A DNA stretch of 64,000 bases from Pseudoips prasinana (GCA_951640165.1 OX621255.1:20992001-21056000); one strand, 5' to 3'; positions 31,301-41,639 are shown, numbered from the stretch's first letter. Made by a program: numbers and translations. Notes: generated by a model from the sequence alone, not told the origin.

Positions 31301-31515
31301 AAAGAGGTAGTCTCACGGTCTCTCCTGTACACATAATATCTGCCTGCAAATAATTCATTGTCTTGAACCCCACCATCAAGCCATGTTTCTGTACCAACGA
31401 TTACGTCATAGTTCGTCGACAATACTGCTAAGCTAAATTCTTTTGTTTTAGTTTTCAAACCTCTAAAGTTTTGATAGTAAATCTTGAATTTTATAAACTT
31501 AAATACGGTCTAGTT
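28333..31515 (-). mobile_element. Long LINE (LINE-C), nearly intact
   Basis: A 13-base T run at 28333-28345 is the poly(A) tail on the minus strand, followed by about 300 bases of 3' UTR and one long open frame with endonuclease and reverse transcriptase. No ORF1 is seen upstream, so the 5' end is probably truncated near 31515. No clear target-site duplication was found. Confidence 0.85.
28654..31509 (-). CDS. LINE-C ORF2: endonuclease-reverse transcriptase, 951 codons open
   Basis: The frame is open from just after TAG at 31510-31512 to 28654. There is no ATG at the head; reading from the TTG at 31458 gives 934 residues (numbering below). The AP-endonuclease domain (about 1-230) keeps TETW (23-26), FGDFN (137-141), a DLIL segment and DPNHPAL. 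The RT domain (about 480-740) keeps YTDFSSAFDSVNH, GVPQGSHLGPVLF and the catalytic FADD (668-671). The C-terminal region has RIERIQRNFTRFL. In full-length relatives the endonuclease begins a little farther upstream, so a small N-terminal part is missing. The product would nick target DNA and copy its own RNA into it. I place it only broadly, in the CR1/Jockey group. Confidence 0.9.
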   Translation of the reverse strand, partial: TVFKFIKFKIYYQNFRGLKTKTKEFSLAVLSTNYDVIVGTETWLDGGVQDNELFAGRYYVYRRDRETTSLKGKTGGGVVIAVSKNLSSRRIQHFESSHEDLWVSVKSYLDGKVIKELLICAIYISPPVKVAILDAILDNCNAALQSYSGDIAIFGDFNLPFITWTQDSTALSHLIPNNYDCNLGYSLVDFMSLNNFMQYNHVKNHNSRVLDLILCNFRGISTENCLNPIIKLDPNHPALEVNIDVNYTCSYSKNKQFATHNFKKANYSLVNTELSKINWYSELMPLENVNTAVSKFYEIIYSVIESTIPKTKQRNKKYPHWFTQNLIKLISERENIRKRYKIYKNPRDLIELKLSNKRVDSMITLCYSKHVQITEHSIIKNPKKIWSFVKLQRGGLSELPGEMFLNEIKSKNEEDISNLFATHFSSVYSSSGNNTVPELQNCFPQLSLSKIDITENAIMKAIKSLDGSKGAGPDGIPPFFIKMSYKQLTLPLKIIFTKSIETATFPSKWKIANVVPIFKKGDKCNVKNYRPVSILSQFPKLLEKDICPIITNHLDNVISDSQHGFRRRKSTLSNLLSYVSDIAMAVDKRLQTDSIYTDFSSAFDSVNHSILLSKLKHYGIHGELLNWLGSYLIDRMMRVTTNGFISYSFTPSSGVPQGSHLGPVLFLAFINDISHYISSSCYSLFADDLKLYKRIDCHNDVILLQADLDAIHAWSKDNKMALNPTKCHYITYTRKKNMIPSSYGIDNDSLEKSILVRDLGVLVDSKLSFVKHIDDIVLRSWKMLGFLKRTCKDFRNSACILTLYNALVRSILEYDSPIWNPQYKVHCNRIERIQRNFTRFLAYKDPHCPYRADYNTRLQHFKMDTLEARRKTNDMLTLHRLLHGGLLSPETLMHLNLTVPHTIPRHPITRSFQPNNSRTNLGLNAPTNRIMRTYNEMLSYDGSIDIFIRPT

Positions 31516-31742
31516 TCGGGTATCTCTTAAATATTTTCTATTCACAAATTATTAAGTGAATTCAAATTATTAAGTGTTCAAATTATTAAAAACATTCTGG
31601 GAACGTGTCGCTTCAACAAGGCGTGCAGCTAATTCTTTAAAATTAATTTGAATATGTCGTTAAATTATGTTCGTAAAAAAGTAGAGCACGATAAGAAATT
31701 CAAAGGTACCCTCATCACCTTATAACAAATGCCTGTCCATTG
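31516..31742. other. Spacer with local TTAAGTG repeats
   Basis: AAATTATTAAGTG recurs at about 31545 and 31564. Nothing else is recognised. Confidence 0.4.
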
Positions 31743-32030
31743 GCCGTATGATATGGCCTAGTGGTTAGAGACTAACCCAAGTGCGCCTTGGGTTTGTGTG
31801 CTTTTCACTGCCTTCAAATTGTGCGTTAGAAATTAATTATCTCGTACTGAAAGCGGCGAAGAAATACATCGTGAGGAAACATTCATGCCTGAGAGCTTTA
31901 CATAATGTTCTTTTTGGCATGTGAAGTCTGCCAACCCGCGCCTGGTCAGCATGGAAGACTATGGCCTATCCCTCTCAGAAGGGAGAGGAGGCCCTTTCTC
32001 TGTAGAGGGTCAGTAATACATTATTTACTA
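31743..32030 (+). mobile_element. tRNA-like SINE, family S4
   Basis: ATATGGCCTAGTGGTTAGAG resembles a tRNA A box. The body includes CATCGTGAGGAAACATTCAT and GCCAACCCGCGCCTGGTCAG, and it ends with CTCTGTAGAGGGTCAGTAAT. A related minus copy is at 36181-36420. Confidence 0.65.
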
Positions 32031-32061
32031 TTTATACTTAAATTAAAACGGTAGACCACAT

Positions 32062-32316
32062 ATAATAATAATAATATCTAGGGATAATGTCACACAGATC
32101 ATCCTAGCCCCAAACTAAGCAAAGCTTGTACTATGGGTACCAGGCGACTATATACATACTTATATAAATAGATAAATACTTATATACATAGAAAACATCC
32201 ATGACTCAGAAACAAATATTCGTGCTCATCACACAAATATTTGCACTTACCGGGATTCGAACCCAGGACCACCAGCTTCGTAGGCAGGAGCACTACCAAC
32301 TAGGCCACGGTGACAT
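32062..32316 (-). mobile_element. tRNA-derived SINE, family S1, full length
   Basis: The B box reads GGATTCGAACC on the plus strand (32253-32263). Head TAGTTGG..., core AAGCTTTGCTTAGTTTGGGG and tail of ATT units all match 13033-13292 in reverse. Confidence 0.85.
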
Positions 32317-32339
32317 ATTACAATTATTAAAGATAATAT

Positions 32340-32800
32340 TTACAATAATCATTTAAACTATTGATAAGCAAATAAAACTATTGTTTTCAGTGATACATCA
32401 TTATCATAGAAACGCAAACTTTCTGTCAATATATCCGACCAGCCATCCGCAAACAAATGCCAGTAAGTTGACACAGGAGAGCGTTGAGTGCTGTGAGGCT
32501 GCGCGGTATAGGTGACTTAGCGCGCGCTACGGTACGGCAACGTGGTACGGCAAACAATTCATGCCGGCGAATACGACGATAATTATCAGGAACATAAACT
32601 CGACACAGCTCACAATGGGGATCTGGTACTTGTATTCCGCCTGACTTCCAACGAGTAATATCCTAGGCACCGTACAAGACATTTTGTGGGATACATGAAT
32701 AGATAGTAACCATTAAGGTGTTTATATAGGTACCGCAGGAAAGCCTTCTGTACCTTTTCAAGTAAAAGCACAAGCTTTCGTGAGTATTTACCACACACAT
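32340..32800 (-). pseudogene. LINE RT C-terminal fragment
   Basis: Minus frame 32798-32610 has EKVQKAFLRYLYKHLNGYY and CLGYYSLEVRRN, then in another frame FAVPRCRTVARAKSPIPR. These are the C-terminal hallmarks of Jockey/CR1-type LINEs (RxQKxFLRYL, GYxSLExRR, PxxRT...SPxxR). It is broken by at least one frameshift. 3' UTR occupies about 32340-32450. Confidence 0.7.
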
Positions 32801-32874
32801 ACCAGTTTTAAGTATCATAAAGAGTTAATATCTCCTCTCACTTCTACAAACATATGACACAAAGCACTTTCAGG

Positions 32875-33113
32875 TGCTCTACCGGCTAAGTCACTGAACA
32901 TCGATTTCTTAAATGGCGTTCTAATAAATAAAGGTTAAAAATTATCTAATCAATCATTAAATCGGCTACCATGAGCACATGTGACGTCATAAATGGTCCA
33001 GAATCAATTGTCAACGTTGAAGCCGATTTAACGATTGATTAAGTAATTTTTATCCTTTATTTATTTGAACGCCATTTAAGAAATCGATGTTCGGCGACTT
33101 AGCCGGTAGAGCC
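32875..33113. mobile_element. MITE-3, copy 2
   Basis: GCTCTACCGGCTAAGTC and GACTTAGCCGGTAGAGC are exact inverted ends, with the long arms continuing inward as at 12459-12703. It is the best preserved of the three. Confidence 0.85.
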
Positions 33114-33200
33114 CCAGACTCCGAACAACCATACATGGATCTCATAAATAGTTGTCTTGTACGGAAGGAGGTAGTAGCCAGGCGACTACCTTAACCACTG
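33114..33200 (-). mobile_element. SINE S5 fragment
   Basis: AATAGTTGTCTTGTACGG and CGACTACCTTAACCACTGC match the head region of the S5 SINE at 43028-43196. Confidence 0.45.
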
Positions 33201-33299
33201 CATAACATTTAATCACTACATCATCTGGTTAAAAAAAAATTCAGCGGTCTAATTGGCTATGCTGGCTTTTGTGGTCAGATATAGCTGTAGTTAGAAAAG

Positions 33300-33520
33300 T
33301 ACTATCTTCTTGGAAATTGGCGGTGTTACATCCTCGTGCCTCGTAGGGCTCGTGAAGCCATTGGCCCTGTTCCTGAACTCTTCCCGAACGTGTCAGTTAG
33401 CTGGCCCGTTAGACCATGAGAGTGAGGAAAAGTTCACCTGTGGTTGCTCACACACTTATGCACTATAACATGTCCCAAGCAGAAGATTTAGTCTCCATTG
33501 AAACTAGCCATAATATAATA
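33300..33520 (+). mobile_element. SINE S3, 3' part
   Basis: TTGGCGGTGTTACATCCTCG, ATGAGAGTGAGGAAAAG and CTTATGCACTATAACATG follow the S3 body order. The tRNA head is missing. Confidence 0.65.
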
Positions 33521-33524
33521 AATA

Positions 33525-33790
33525 ATAATAAATTTATTTTCATTCAGATAATAAAGATCCATTTTGTTAGTAAAACATAAATCTTAAAAATTATGTTAGT
33601 ACAATATAATTTAACATTCACAACTCTAACAGTAATGGCTTCTTGCGTGAGTCAGTGTATCAAGCTGCACATGCAGACCGATCCAGTGACTGACGTGAGG
33701 GCAATCTAGCCTGTTTCCTATGGCGGCCAAGACGGAGTTTCGGCTGGCCCGCACTCTGCTTAGCATACCATGGTCGAGATTAGATCAGGT
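33525..33790 (-). mobile_element. LINE 3' end fragment
   Basis: On the minus strand it ends AATGAAAATAAATTTATTAT with ATT repeats, a retroelement tail. Upstream CGGGCCAGCCGAAACTCCGT is recognised only as repeat-like; the family is not known. Confidence 0.5.
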
Positions 33791-33819
33791 TATTTTTTAA
33801 AATAAAATCCATAATGTAA

Positions 33820-33929
33820 TCCTACTAATATTATAAATGCGAAAGTTTATTAGTATGGATGTTTGTTACTCTTTCAGGCAAAAACTACTGATTGGATTAA
33901 ACGCGGGTAAAATCGCGGGGCACAGCTTG
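33820..33929 (+). mobile_element. Helitron-like element, short type, deleted
   Basis: TCCTACTAATATTATAAATG after A at the start and the hairpin CGCGGGTAAAATCGCG, GGGCACAGCTTG before T at the end. Only 110 bases remain. Confidence 0.7.
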
Positions 33930-34149
33930 TAATAAATAAAATACTAGAATAACACTCTCACAAATAGATTAGTTCGAACATGTTACCAATACCTCTTCAT
34001 TCGCTTCGATTATATCATTCATCGCAAAATAAGTGTTTTGGCCACGCTCATTCATACTTTCACACGCTACTTGGCTTGATTGATTATGAATCATACATGA
34101 CTCAAAACGCGGGCTAAGTATTGCATGGACATTGAATATAATATTATTA

Positions 34150-34403
34150 ATTTCCTGGGACGTTATTCACATACGGCCATCTGATCCCAAATTACTAAGC
34201 AGAGCTTGTACTATGGAAACCAGATAACTGATATACTACATATACTACTTTTCTTTTGTAAATACATTCTTATATAGATACATTACACCCAGACTCAGGA
34301 CAAACAGACATGTTCATGCACACAAATATCTGTCCTGGGCGGGAATCGAACCCACAACCTGCAGCGTGAAAGGCTAGTATCTACCAACCACGCCAAACGG
34401 CCC
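34150..34403 (-). mobile_element. tRNA-derived SINE, family S2 (duplicated copy 1)
   Basis: B box reads GGAATCGAACC (34342-34352). Minus-strand head GGGCCGTTTGGCGTGGTTGG, core AAGCTCTGCTTAGTAATTTG, tail CGTCCCAGGAAATT. The second copy lies at 35273-35526 within the tandem duplication. Confidence 0.85.
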
Positions 34404-34653
34404 GTTTATATTATCTTTTATGTTTAATATTATATGAAACGAATTCCTTATTGCGGCTGGCGGTAGGTGGTGAAACTGATTTTCTCTATGTGACTCTATA
34501 CCTCTCTAGTCTCTTTCTATTATGTACGATGTGAGTGCGTGTGAGTATCGAAGCTAAAACAGCCAACCATTGTGCACGCAGGTTCTTGTATAACTACAAC
34601 TCCACGCAAGGAAATTTTCTGTATCACTTATTTGTTATTTAACTTCGTTCCTG

Positions 34654-34872
34654 ATGGAGGACCGCGTACCGTTTGATTACCTCAGGGACGAGCACACTTC
34701 CGTGCAGACCACACACAGAGTAAGTGCATCGGGATATATTTTGTTTCGACCTTCCTTAATGCATTTGCAGGTTGCAGCGTCCATCCATCCAGTTATAAAG
34801 GTCAATTTGAAAAGAACAGACACAGGTTTAAATAAGAAAGTAAAGAAAAGGAAAGGCTACAATTCTTTTTGA
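34654..34872 (+). other. 72-codon open frame in the duplicated unit (again at 35777-35995)
   Basis: It reads MEDRVPFDYLRDEHTSVQTT at the start and ends with a basic KKVKKRKGYNSF. A GTAAGTGC donor-like site (about 34721) and a TTTGCAG acceptor-like site (about 34771) lie inside it, which would remove about 50 bases in a spliced form. I do not recognise the product and cannot tell whether it is real; its duplication follows from the DNA duplication. Confidence 0.2.
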
Positions 34873-35272
34873 ATTGTCCAGGCTTCTCTGTTTCAAGAGT
34901 CCAGTCAAAATCGGCTGTGTGATTTCTAGATGTTTTGCAACTCTGTCCGGCTATGATGTCAAGGTAGTGATTGTCAAAAAATCTTATTTAATGTTCTTGT
35001 GTTCCAAGACGTTCAGCATTTAGCTCCGTTTAAGATTGGAAGGGTCGAAGAATTGTAAATAAAATACTAGAATAACACTCTCACAAATAGATTAGTTCGA
35101 ACATGTTACCAATACCTCTTCATTCGCTTCGATTATATCATTCATCGCAAAATAAGTGTTTTGGCCACGCTCATTCATACTTTCACACGCTACTTGGCTT
35201 GATTGATTATGAATCATACATGACTCAAAACGCGGGCTAAGTATTGCATGGACATTGAATATAATATTATTA

Positions 35273-35526
35273 ATTTCCTGGGACGTTATTCACATACGGC
35301 CATCTGATCCCAAATTACTAAGCAGAGCTTGTACTATGGAAACCAGATAACTGATATACTACATATACTACTTTTCTTTTGTAAATACATTCTTATATAG
35401 ATACATTACACCCAGACTCAGGACAAACAGACATGTTCATGCACACAAATATCTGTCCTGGGCGGGAATCGAACCCACAACCTGCAGCGTGAAAGGCTAG
35501 TATCTACCAACCACGCCAAACGGCCC
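35273..35526 (-). mobile_element. tRNA-derived SINE, family S2 (duplicated copy 2)
   Basis: Same sequence as 34150-34403, carried along by the 1123-bp tandem duplication rather than by a new insertion. Confidence 0.85.
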
Positions 35527-36180
35527 GTTTATATTATCTTTTATGTTTAATATTATATGAAACGAATTCCTTATTGCGGCTGGCGGTAGGTGGTGAAACT
35601 GATTTTCTCTATGTGACTCTATACCTCTCTAGTCTCTTTCTATTATGTACGATGTGAGTGCGTGTGAGTATCGAAGCTAAAACAGCCAACCATTGTGCAC
35701 GCAGGTTCTTGTATAACTACAACTCCACGCAAGGAAATTTTCTGTATCACTTATTTGTTATTTAACTTCGTTCCTGATGGAGGACCGCGTACCGTTTGAT
35801 TACCTCAGGGACGAGCACACTTCCGTGCAGACCACACACAGAGTAAGTGCATCGGGATATATTTTGTTTCGACCTTCCTTAATGCATTTGCAGGTTGCAG
35901 CGTCCATCCATCCAGTTATAAAGGTCAATTTGAAAAGAACAGACACAGGTTTAAATAAGAAAGTAAAGAAAAGGAAAGGCTACAATTCTTTTTGAATTGT
36001 CCAGGCTTCTCTGTTTCAAGAGTCCAGTCAAAATCGGCTGTGTGATTTCTAGATGTTTTGCAACTCTGTCCGGCTATGATGTCAAGGTAGTGATTGTCAA
36101 AAAATCTTATTTAATGTTCTTGTGTTCCAAGACGTTCAGCATTTAGCTCCGTTTAAGATTGGAAGGGTCGAAGAATTGTA

Positions 36181-36420
36181 TCCCGGCCCTTGTCGTCAGA
36201 TGTATGATGATGCCGCCAGTACTGTCCAACTGCAGGCAAGCGTCTCCTTCCTCAATGAGAGGGCATAGGTCATGATCAAGCACGCAAGCCTAATGTGGGT
36301 TGGCAAACTTCACATGCCATCATCATTAATATATTTGGAGAACTCTTAGGCATGCAGGTTTCCTCACGATTTTTCCTTCACCGTTTTAAACTCTACATGA
36401 GCCAACTAAACTCGAGATTA
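36181..36420 (-). mobile_element. SINE S4, diverged
   Basis: Plus-strand GGTTTCCTCACGATTTTTCC and GGGTTGGCAAACTTCACATG are the complement of the S4 body motifs at 31870-31950. Confidence 0.6.
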
Positions 36421-37710
36421 CTGACTCTACAGTCCAACGGTCTAAATACTAAGCTCTCTCGACTTGTTTTCAGACATTATTGTGCCATACTCACGCATTA
36501 GAGTTTCAACTCGACCAGGATAATAGCGTAGGGCTCAGCCTCACTGCTGCGTTCAACTAATTAAGGTAATGAATCGTGTCACCAAGTGCTCAATTCGCAT
36601 ACATATTACTGCGATTTTCTTGATTTAACGCAGTGAAGAAGGCTACTCTGCCATTCTGATACAGCTGAACTCCACGTTAAGCAAGATAAAGATTTGATTG
36701 ATTAGTTGGTCATAGTCCAACAATAAGAGACAGCAAAAACAATCCAGCACCTGCTGGTACTGGAGTCGTAATAACTCCTTTAAGATAGAGAAGTATTTAA
36801 GTGTGTGGCAAATAGAAGCTTAATAAAACTAATCACCAAACAAAAGAATGTCCACAAACATAGTATAGGGTTGGTTTTGTGCACTAAAAGGCATATTTTT
36901 GGTTCCATTTCGCCGATTTTACTGCTTATTAAGCCTATTAGTATGTTTAATCCGCGACGAAATGTTAACTTGGTACACTTTCTATACGCTTTTAGTATTT
37001 TTTACTGTTTTAATGATAATTTCCGTACCATTATGGTATGTTATATTGTTCTTTTAGCGGTTTTATATGAATTGACTCTCATAAAAATCGCCGTCAAGGA
37101 AAAGGTTATTGAACTTGTCTCTAGTCTTTCATTCACAATTTGAAAACCCTAGCACTAATTTCAGTTAATTACTTTTTACCTAATTTATTAGATGAAATAA
37201 TAGTTATGGCAATTTGTTATATCTATTAAAATATCCGCCATATTATTCCGCTATTTATTGTTGTTGACACTCGAATTAAATGTTAAATGCGTTGTATTTT
37301 TGGCAATGTGTAGCGCCGCGGATCTGGATGGCTAAGAGGGGCAGGGGTTTGTTTAGGAAAAAACTGACCGAAACTAAAAAAAGGTACTTTTTCAGTAAAT
37401 GTTCTCTCAGTAGCCCGTTGCCAACAATGCTTCCCAAGGCTGATGGAGAATGAGATTACCAAGAGATGGGAAGCCTTGGGAAGCATAAAATATGCCGTCA
37501 AAAGGTTTTTGCCTTTATAAAATAGAGTTAACGTAAATGAACTTTATTTTTCAATTAAATACAGTTTCTACTCAACGCTTATCTAACCATCATCATCCAT
37601 CACGTAAATATGAAATCTAAGTTATCACACGTAACTATTGATTACATGTTTCATCGAACGTGCTACTACACTTTGTCATGCAATACATTGGCCATCTTCC
37701 AACCCTCACA
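36421..37710. other. Intergenic, no supported gene
   Basis: The open frame 36805-37143 (112 codons) is hydrophobic and AT-driven, with no recognised motif. A foldback TGCTTCCCAAGGCT / GCCTTGGGAAGCA lies at about 37429-37486. Nothing else is seen. Confidence 0.4.
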
Positions 37711-40030
37711 TTTTTTTTTTTATTAATTTATTTATTTAAAATACAGGATAATTTTTTAGTGCACATAGCATGTTTAAACCACAAAGGTTTGTACTTACTG
37801 CTACAAATAATCTACGCCGATACAATTGTCAGATATCTACAGGAGTTTGGCATGTACATTTCACCGATTAGTTTTGTTGTAAGAAGTAAGACTTGAGTCT
37901 TACTTTAATATTTTGTGTAGTAATTTTATCACGCAGACTGGATGGCAGCTCATTAATTAGTCGAGGAACTAAATAGCCAGATGTGCGCTCACCGTACGTA
38001 TTGTTTGCCCGGACTGTGCGAAACCGGTTTTGTGCGACGACCCGCGTGTATACAGGATGATGAATTCTATCCTTTAATTTCTCATTAAAAAAATGTTCTT
38101 TTAAAAATGCATATTTAAATTGTGTATGGATGGGTAATATTTTACAGTGTTCAAATAGTTGATGATCATGATTATGGAATTGTATTTTAATTCTATTTGA
38201 TACGATATTTATAAGAATTTTTATTTGCAATTTATAAATTTGATTGAGATAAGTTTTAAATGTTCGTCCATAACTACTCAGCCCGTATTGAATATGCGAT
38301 TCAGCTAAGGAGTTATATAACATAAGTTTTATTTTGAACGGTATCCGGTTTTTTAGTATTACAATATTGGCTAGGAACTGTCTCAATTTATTACAAACAT
38401 GTTCAACATGATTACTCCAATTAAATTTATTATCAATTTCTAGACCGAGATACCTTTGAGATGCTACAACTTCTATACTGGGGCAGTTACATTTTCCATT
38501 ATATTTACTATGCAAGCAGCTGTGACTGTGTGCAAGTAGCTTATTCGGAAGATTAACTTTAAGGTGCGGAGATTTTATAATTAGCAATTTGGTTTTATTC
38601 GAATTAATAACCAAGCCAGCATCATGACACCATTTCGAGAGCATGTTAAAATCAGATTGCATCATATCACAAGCTTCCTGAGGGTCTTTATTCGCTATAA
38701 CTAGACATGTATCATCTGCGAATTGGTAACAAGAGCAGTGGCTGATACAGGTGCTCAAGTCATTTGCGTACGACAGATAAAAAAGGGGTCCTAATACAGA
38801 GCCTTGAGCCGTGCCTTCTGTAGCTTGAATCGGGTCACTGGTTGAGTCTCCCACCTTAACTACATTTTTTCTATTGTCAAGGTAATTTTTACACCATCTA
38901 AGTAAAGGCCCTCGTATCCCGTTTAGTTCTAATTTTTTGTGTAGTTGGTTATGAACTAATGTGTCAAAAGCACGTGAAAAATCAATAAACAGTGCGTATA
39001 CCACTTTCTTATGGTTCAATTGTTCATTGACTTCATCAGTGAATTTAGATAATAGATCTGTAGTACCTTTGCCAGTTTGAAAGCCAAATTGGTTGTGGTA
39101 AATTACTTCGTTTTCCCTGTAAAAATTGTGAATTTGCTGGCTTATTAATTTTTCGACTATTTTGTCAATGGACGAAAGCAATGTAATTGGCCGATAGTTG
39201 GCGTAATCGCTTCGTTTACCTTTTTTGTAAACAGGTCTAACTAGTCCACTTTTTAATTCATCAGGGTATAGACCGGAGGATACACTACAATTTACCAAAT
39301 CAGCAATGGCTTTACATATATCTGGACCTACCATTTTAATATCAGAGACTTTAATGCGGTCAGATCCGGGTGCTTTATTAGAGTTAAGATTGTTAATTAT
39401 TTTACTGATCATTTTGCCAGATGCTTTTTTGAAGTATAAACTGGAATTAACTGGTTTACTACAGCGAGTATTGTCTAATAATTTAACACTGCAATTCGGA
39501 ATTAAATCCTTAACAGCTTTGTCAAATTTAATAGCAAAATTATCAGCAATTGCCTTGGTGGTGAGGCCTTGCGAATCAAACGCCCGGCAAATTGCTGCAT
39601 CAATTGATAGCGTCATTCGACCCAACATTTGATTTACAATTTGATACACCTTTTTAGTATTTTTGAAATTATCGTTAATATGATTAATATAATACAAATT
39701 CCTTCTACTTTCCAAAATTTTATGCACTTTATTACGTATTTTATTGTACTCCAGCCTTAAATGAGCATCATTACAACTCTTTTTCCACTTATAAAATAAT
39801 TTATCACGTATGTTACAAAGACGATTAACGTTTTCGTCAATCCAAGGTAGTCTAAATTCGTTTAAGTTTTTGTTTTTTCTACATTTGTAAGTTTTACAAA
39901 AACTCGCAACACTTGTAGCATTTTGGAAGGAATTGTGTATGAAATTATAAATGTCACAGGGATTTTTCATGTGTTTTGTTGAGAACCAATTAACCCTTTT
40001 TAACTCATCCAACACATCCAACAACATGGC
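37711..40030 (-). mobile_element. LINE-D, 5'-truncated
   Basis: A T run at 37711-37721 is the minus-strand poly(A) tail. A single RT frame follows after a 3' UTR of about 150 bases. The endonuclease domain is absent, so truncation is near 40030. Confidence 0.85.
37868..40027 (-). CDS. LINE-D reverse transcriptase, 719 codons, uninterrupted
   Basis: ATG at 40027 opens a frame without stops to 37868; a TAA lies two codons upstream. RT motifs in order: NKAPGSDRI (about 217-225), FIDFSRAFD (347-355), AQGSVLGPL (407-415), catalytic FADD (436-439). A Cys pair GKCNCPS lies downstream and a C-terminal GLSSYGRTF region follows. The start corresponds to the linker after the endonuclease in full-length relatives, so the ATG is unlikely to be the natural start. 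The open frame argues for a fairly recent insertion. Alone it could not nick its target. Confidence 0.85.
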   Translation of the reverse strand: MLLDVLDELKRVNWFSTKHMKNPCDIYNFIHNSFQNATSVASFCKTYKCRKNKNLNEFRLPWIDENVNRLCNIRDKLFYKWKKSCNDAHLRLEYNKIRNKVHKILESRRNLYYINHINDNFKNTKKVYQIVNQMLGRMTLSIDAAICRAFDSQGLTTKAIADNFAIKFDKAVKDLIPNCSVKLLDNTRCSKPVNSSLYFKKASGKMISKIINNLNSNKAPGSDRIKVSDIKMVGPDICKAIADLVNCSVSSGLYPDELKSGLVRPVYKKGKRSDYANYRPITLLSSIDKIVEKLISQQIHNFYRENEVIYHNQFGFQTGKGTTDLLSKFTDEVNEQLNHKKVVYALFIDFSRAFDTLVHNQLHKKLELNGIRGPLLRWCKNYLDNRKNVVKVGDSTSDPIQATEGTAQGSVLGPLFYLSYANDLSTCISHCSCYQFADDTCLVIANKDPQEACDMMQSDFNMLSKWCHDAGLVINSNKTKLLIIKSPHLKVNLPNKLLAHSHSCLHSKYNGKCNCPSIEVVASQRYLGLEIDNKFNWSNHVEHVCNKLRQFLANIVILKNRIPFKIKLMLYNSLAESHIQYGLSSYGRTFKTYLNQIYKLQIKILINIVSNRIKIQFHNHDHQLFEHCKILPIHTQFKYAFLKEHFFNEKLKDRIHHPVYTRVVAQNRFRTVRANNTYGERTSGYLVPRLINELPSSLRDKITTQNIKVRLKSYFLQQN

Positions 40031-40134
40031 TTAGTAAGTGGTCTGCTTTATAAAGTTTTTATCCATAAATAAACATAATTAAAAAAAAATCTGAATGACT
40101 CTCAAAGCAAGTAGGTCTCATCATCATTCTGTAA

Positions 40135-40575
40135 GTGATCGGGGAAGTTAAGAATCTTTATGTGTCTGTGAGTGAAACTTGGGAAGGGGCTGGAGAGTGC
40201 GCTCAAGACCATAATGAACTTATCCCTCCTTCCTCCTTTTTCCATCGGACTACCAGGCGTCGGGAGGGTCATCACCGCTTTGTTGTTGGCATCCCATTAT
40301 GCCGTACGAAGCGCTTTGCTTTCTCCTTCATCATACGCACGGCTAAGCAGTTGAACCCCCTTCCGAACGACGTGTTTCCAGACTCATACAACATGGGTTT
40401 ATTCAAGGCTAAAGTGAACAGGCATCTTATGGGTACGTGCGGTCCACCTTCGACCACATCTTCACTTACCATCAGGCGAGATCGTGGTCAAGCGCAAACC
40501 CACCCAGCAAAAAGAAAAGATATCTTCACTATACATAGCGACAACCCAAGTCTTAAATACAATAAAATTTGAATA
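40135..40575 (+). pseudogene. LINE C-terminal fragment
   Basis: The frame 40135-40572 ends with FFHRTTRRREGHHRFVVGIP, FAFSFIIRTAKQLNPLPNDV and YNMGLFKAKVNRHLM, the characteristic RT C-terminal module of moth CR1-type LINEs (RTxxLWNxLP...NLxxFKxxVxxxL). The tail AATACAATAAAATTTG follows. The first ~40 codons are not recognised. It is 5'-truncated. Confidence 0.75.
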
Positions 40576-41194
40576 GCATATTTTCGAGCAACTTGTACAA
40601 ATAACACGAATATGATGGCGCTCGCCGTCCCATGTCAATGACTCAGTCGCTTAGTCGAGTTTCCAAGAACGAGACAGGTCATATGGGTGCATTGTGCATT
40701 TTAAATTGTCTATGCTCGAAGATTTTAAACGCCAAATCTAACAGGAATTATGTTAAAAGTCGAATCTATCAGGAACTATTTTAAACGTGATTTTTTTTAT
40801 AAATGAAGGATATCTAAACAATTTATAATTTGTTAGAATCCTAGTTAGATTCCTGTTAGATTTGATATTTTAAATAGTTCCTAATTTTCTACCGATATGA
40901 CAGCTCTATACTAGGCCACTGTGTGGCTAAAGTAAAAGGCGCTGCGTGATTTAATTTTAGAGTATTAATATTTACTAACATAGGACATAAGACCGCTAAT
41001 TAACAGAATATGGATTGATTAACGTCTGAAATTAAGGTTTTATTATTTATTATTATTAATGAAAATTCTGGAAAGAGGGAAAGCAGTCTGGAACGTTCCA
41101 TCATGGCTCATTGGAGTTGCAGTAGCCCCACTACTGCAACGCCTCCTTCCGTGTGTGGAATTAGTTAACCGAAATAGTCTAGACCCATTGGTAA
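40576..41194. other. Intergenic with a short repeated motif
   Basis: ATCTAACAGGAA (40735), ATCTATCAGGAACT (40765) and the inverted TCCTGTTAGATT (about 40851) suggest an old foldback. No gene is seen. Confidence 0.4.
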
Positions 41195-41517
41195 TCTATA
41201 CATATAATAAAATCGTAGGAAACTCAAAACTGTACATTGATTTTTTTTAAAAAAAGATACCTGGGGCGTCATTTAAAATCTATACCGATGCCAAAAACAG
41301 TTTTTGGAATTTTTGTCTGTTTATCTGTTTGTCTGTATGTATGTCCGGGCTAAACTCAAAAAGTACTGCATGGATTTACTTCAAATTTTGCATGAATATT
41401 ACTAAGAGGACGGGTCAACATATAGGCTACATAATTATTATCACGCTATCACGTACGGGGGAGGAGCTGTGATAATTTATAAAGTTTTACGCGGGTAAAA
41501 CCGCGGGGCACATCTAG
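41195..41517 (+). mobile_element. Helitron-like element, long type
   Basis: TCTATACATATAATAAAATC after A at the start; CGCGGGTAAAACCGCG, GGGCACAT and CTAG before T at the end. 323 bases. Confidence 0.8.
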
Positions 41518-41639
41518 TAACGTCGTATCTTCATATTACGTATAAAACTATCTCTCAACCGAAGCATAAAATCATAAGCTACCAGTTAATGTAGTGGAAA
41601 CTAGACTTTATTATGTAAGGCTATAAAAGCTATCGACTG

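Larger units (their letters stand above)
33933..36178. repeat. Exact tandem duplication, unit 1123 bp
   Basis: Copy 1 is 33933-35055 and copy 2 is 35056-36178. Both start TAAATAAAATACTAGAATAA and end GGAAGGGTCGAAGAATTG. I saw no difference wherever I compared them, including the encoded 72-codon frames. TA borders the unit at the inner junction and at the right edge. Confidence 0.9.

Noticed and set aside
28301..31604. GTTCCCAGAAT at 28301 and its complement at 31594 around LINE-C
   Set aside because: The words are inverted rather than direct, so they are not a target-site duplication; chance or local foldback is more likely.
36805..37143. 112-codon plus-strand open frame
   Set aside because: Hydrophobic, AT-driven composition, no motif, no splice or promoter context.
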